Assembly (NCBI RefSeq): GCF_035688975.1
Contig: NZ_DASSMH010000030.1
Span: 1 to 14,233 of the forward strand
DNA: 14,233 bases
From: CALMNV01 sp035688975
GTDB taxonomy: Bacteria; Actinomycetota; Actinomycetes; Actinomycetales; Dermatophilaceae
Direction of reading: 5' to 3'
The notes beneath the pieces are model-generated. The model saw nothing but the letters and a program-made list of their open reading frames with translations, did not search any database and was not told the DNA's origin. The position numbers and the translations under genes are program-made. Positions 12,572 through 14,233 of this stretch are shown here, piece after piece (within the stretch, counting starts at the first letter, position 1; the number at the start of each line of letters is the position of its first letter).

Positions 12572-13177
12572 ATGCCCGCGGCACCCACCATCGGAGTCCT
12601 CGCCGTCCAAGGGGACGTGCGCGAGCACGTCGCCGTGCTCACCGACCTCGGGATGGGCGTCGTGCCGGTTCGGCGCCCCGAGGAGGTCGAGCGGATCGAC
12701 GCGCTCGTCGTCCCGGGCGGGGAGTCGACGGTGATGGACAAGCTCGTGCGCGCCTTCGAGCTGGAGGAGCCGCTGCGCCGCCGGCTCGCCGAGGGGATGC
12801 CGGCCTACGGCTCGTGCGCCGGCATGATCCTGCTCGCCGACCGGCTGCTCGACGCCCGGCCGGACCAGCACACGCTCGGCGGTCTCGACATCACGGTGCG
12901 CCGCAACGCCTTCGGGCGGCAGGTGGACTCGTTCGAGGAGGACCTGGACTTCGCCGGCCTGGAGGCGCCGGTCCACGCCGTGTTCATCCGGGCGCCGTGG
13001 GTGGAGGAGGTCGGAGACGGCGTCGAGGTCCTCGCCCGGGTCGCCTCCGGGGAGGCCGCGGGTAGGATCGTCGCGGTTCGGCAGGGACCGGTCATGGCGA
13101 CGTCCTTCCACCCGGAGGTCGGGGGCGACCACCGGGTCCATGCCGAGTTCGTCAGGATCGTCAGTTCGCGAGCGTGA
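12572..13177 (+). CDS. pdxT: Pyridoxal 5'-phosphate synthase glutaminase subunit PdxT
   Basis: This 201-residue class I glutamine amidotransferase releases ammonia from glutamine and channels it to PdxS, with twelve copies of each subunit in the known complexes. The catalytic triad is Cys82 (YGSCAGM), His180 and Glu182 (SFHPEV), and the PGGES oxyanion-hole loop is at 48-52. All are intact, and the length is normal (about 190-205). The ATG at 12572 has a -10 box 6 nt upstream. The frame stays open upstream through the 12-bp repeats, but homology begins at TIGVLAVQGDVREH, so the long form is unlikely. It is separated from pdxS by two genes and is co-directional with yebC, whose start lies 10 nt after the pdxT stop. 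It shares a divergent control region with kynU. Identity is certain. Confidence 0.97.
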   Translation: MPAAPTIGVLAVQGDVREHVAVLTDLGMGVVPVRRPEEVERIDALVVPGGESTVMDKLVRAFELEEPLRRRLAEGMPAYGSCAGMILLADRLLDARPDQHTLGGLDITVRRNAFGRQVDSFEEDLDFAGLEAPVHAVFIRAPWVEEVGDGVEVLARVASGEAAGRIVAVRQGPVMATSFHPEVGGDHRVHAEFVRIVSSRA

Positions 13178-13187
13178 GGACACCCGC

Positions 13188-13958
13188 ATGAGCGGCCACT
13201 CCAAATGGGCCACCACGAAGCACAAGAAGGCTGCCATCGACGCCAAGCGGGGCAAGCTCTTCGCCAAGCTCATCAAGAACATCGAGGTGGCGGCCCGCTC
13301 GGGTGGCGGCGACCCGGCCGGGAACCCCACGCTCTACGACGCGATCCAGAAGGCCAAGAAGACCTCCGTCCCCAACGACAACATCGAACGGGCCGTCAAG
13401 CGCGGCTCCGGTGCTGAGGCCGGCGGCAGCGACTGGCAGACGATTCTCTACGAGGGCTATGCCCCGGGCGGCGTCGCGGTGCTCATCGAGTGCCTCACCG
13501 ACAACCGCAACCGCGCGGCTGCCGAGGTCCGCACGGCCCTGACCCGCAACGGCGGTCAGCTGGCCGACCCCGGCTCGGTGTCCTACGTCTTCACCCGCAA
13601 GGGCGTCGTCATCGTCCCCAAGAAGCAGGCGACGGGAGACGCCGCCGAGGACGGCCTGCTGGAGGTCGTCCTCGACGCCGGTGCCGAGGAGGTCAACGAC
13701 AACGGCGACACCTTCGAGATCGTCTCGGAGGCGAGCGACTTCGTCGCGGTCCGCCAGTCGCTCCAGGAGGCCGGCATCGACTACGAGTCGGCCGAGGCGT
13801 CGTGGGTTCCCAACCTGCAGGTGCCGCTCGACCTCGACGGCGCGAGGAAGATGATCCGCGTCATCGAGGCGCTCGAGGACAGCGACGACGTGCAGAACGT
13901 CTACGCCAACGGCGACATCCCCGACGACGTCCTCGCGGAGCTCGACGAGGACGAGTAA
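13188..13958 (+). CDS. yebC: YebC/PmpR-family (TACO1) protein
   Basis: The 256-residue protein begins with the family signature MSGHSKWATTKHKKAAIDAKRGKLFAKLIKNIEVAAR, followed by NPTLYDAIQKAKKTSVPNDNIERAVKRG and the YEGYAPGGVAVLIECLTDNRNR block (88-109). The C-terminal tail is very acidic. Such proteins are cytoplasmic. They were long described as transcription regulators, and more recently as factors that help ribosomes past difficult sequences such as proline runs (mitochondrial TACO1 is a relative). ATG 13188 has GTGAGGA (13174-13180) 7 nt upstream, overlapping the pdxT stop, so it is probably translated from the pdxT transcript. ruvC lies downstream with its own SOS box, the usual yebC-ruvC order. 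Full length, no defect seen. The family is certain; the mechanism is not settled. Confidence 0.95.
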   Translation: MSGHSKWATTKHKKAAIDAKRGKLFAKLIKNIEVAARSGGGDPAGNPTLYDAIQKAKKTSVPNDNIERAVKRGSGAEAGGSDWQTILYEGYAPGGVAVLIECLTDNRNRAAAEVRTALTRNGGQLADPGSVSYVFTRKGVVIVPKKQATGDAAEDGLLEVVLDAGAEEVNDNGDTFEIVSEASDFVAVRQSLQEAGIDYESAEASWVPNLQVPLDLDGARKMIRVIEALEDSDDVQNVYANGDIPDDVLAELDEDE

Positions 13959-13997
13959 CCCGGCGCGTTGCTCCCCGGCTCAGCGGGCCAGCACCGG

Positions 13998-14003
13998 TAG
14001 CGT
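13998..14003 (+). promoter_or_regulatory. Possible -10 box (TAGCGT) for ruvC
   Basis: TAGCGT fits TANNNT and would place the start near 14010, at the left edge of the SOS box. No suitable -35 is visible; TTGCTC at 13968 is 24 bp away, too far for a standard spacer. Confidence 0.4.
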
Positions 14004-14008
14004 CGTGC

Positions 14009-14024
14009 CCGAACAGGTGTTCGG
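14009..14024. promoter_or_regulatory. LexA/SOS box upstream of ruvC
   Basis: CCGAACAGGTGTTCGG contains CGAAC-N4-GTTCG exactly (14010-14023), the LexA operator core of Gram-positive and actinobacterial bacteria. The arms CCGAACA and TGTTCGG are perfectly complementary. It lies between the likely -10 box and the ruvC start, where bound LexA would block transcription until DNA damage. Confidence 0.85.
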
Positions 14025-14045
14025 TCCGGCAAGGAGGGTATGCGG

Positions 14046-14233
14046 GTGGTGCGCGTCCTCGGGGTCGACCCGGGTCTGACCCGGTGCGGCATCGGCGTGG
14101 TCGAGGGCACGCCAGGACGGCCGTTGCGGATGGTCGACGTCGACGTGTTCCGCACGGCGGCGACGCTCCCGACCCCGGAGCGGCTGCTGTCGCTCCAGGC
14201 CGACATCGACCACTGGGTCCGGCGCTACCACCC
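14046..14233 (+). CDS. ruvC: Crossover junction endodeoxyribonuclease RuvC, N-terminal part (runs off the window)
   Basis: About 62 residues are visible and open with VVRVLGVDPGLTRCGIGVVEG, the first beta-strand of the RNase H-like RuvC fold. The Asp of GVDPG is the first catalytic metal ligand. RuvC is a dimer that cuts Holliday junctions formed by RuvAB. Three starts compete. ATG 14040 is only 2 nt after AAGGAGG (14031-14037), too close for it. GTG 14046 has an 8-nt spacer and is preferred. GTG 14049 (11 nt) gives the same N-terminus as I recall for M. tuberculosis RuvC. A LexA box precedes the gene, so damage induction is expected; ruvA and ruvB probably follow outside the window. Identity is certain, the start is less so. 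Confidence 0.93.
   Translation, partial: MVRVLGVDPGLTRCGIGVVEGTPGRPLRMVDVDVFRTAATLPTPERLLSLQADIDHWVRRYH

Noticed and set aside
12321..12584. N-terminal extension of kynureninase through the repeats (in-frame start at 12584, giving QLIG repeats)
   Set aside because: The frame is open only because the 12-bp unit has no stop in several frames. Family homology begins just after 12320 and a -10 box lies 6 nt before that ATG.
14040..14045. ATG 14040 as the ruvC start
   Set aside because: It lies only 2 nt from the Shine-Dalgarno sequence AAGGAGG. GTG 14046 has a normal 8-nt spacer and fits the family N-terminus better.

Overview
The window is about 14.2 kb of very GC-rich, densely packed DNA with the layout and codon use of a high-GC actinobacterium. 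Genes for phosphatidylinositol phosphate synthase, a phosphatidylinositol mannoside acyltransferase and PimA mean that the organism makes phosphatidylinositol mannosides. From general resemblance I would place it in the Micrococcales, perhaps near Intrasporangiaceae, but the sequence alone does not prove this. The order thrS - HIT protein - pgsA - patA - pimA - (membrane protein) - pdxS - ... - pdxT - yebC - ruvC matches the Mycobacterium tuberculosis Rv2614c to Rv2594c neighbourhood as I remember it, with local differences.

Left end (1-2756, + strand): a fatty-acyl cassette. It holds the C-terminal part of a thiolase, a high-molecular-weight FabG4-type ketoacyl reductase and a MaoC/HtdX-type dehydratase, spaced 2 nt apart. 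Together they could carry three steps of a CoA-linked beta-oxidation or chain-extension cycle. The run ends in a GC-rich hairpin.

Centre (2783-8816, + strand): thrS, then a HIT-family Ap4A-phosphorylase-like gene, then pgsA, patA, pimA and a small LemA-like membrane protein gene. The last four are closely coupled: pgsA/patA, patA/pimA and pimA/LemA-like overlap by 4 nt. pgsA makes the PI phosphate, PimA adds the first mannose and PatA acylates it, so this is an early PIM-synthesis operon. HIT and pgsA each appear to have their own -10 element close to the start codon.

Right end (8870-14233): pdxS (PLP synthase subunit) on +; a DUF4037 nucleotidyltransferase-like gene on +; a convergent kynureninase gene on -; then, divergent from kynU, pdxT - yebC - ruvC (partial) on +. 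The pdxS/pdxT pair is split by the DUF4037-kynU segment. A PLP-requiring enzyme (KynU) therefore sits between the two halves of PLP synthase and shares a 251-bp divergent promoter region with pdxT. That region carries an unusual cluster of 12-bp repeats, CAGCTGGC(C/A)GAT, in direct and inverted orientation. ruvC has a clear LexA/SOS box.

The observations most worth following up are the repeat array between kynU and pdxT, a long nested inverted repeat before the DUF4037 gene, and strong over-use of the heptamer GTATGCC/GGCATAC (12 copies) with no copy seen of the one-transition neighbour GTACGCC. Apart from these, the genes are mostly conserved housekeeping or lipid genes. I see no insertion sequence, phage, CRISPR, tRNA or rRNA, and no gene-free stretch exceeds 300 bases.
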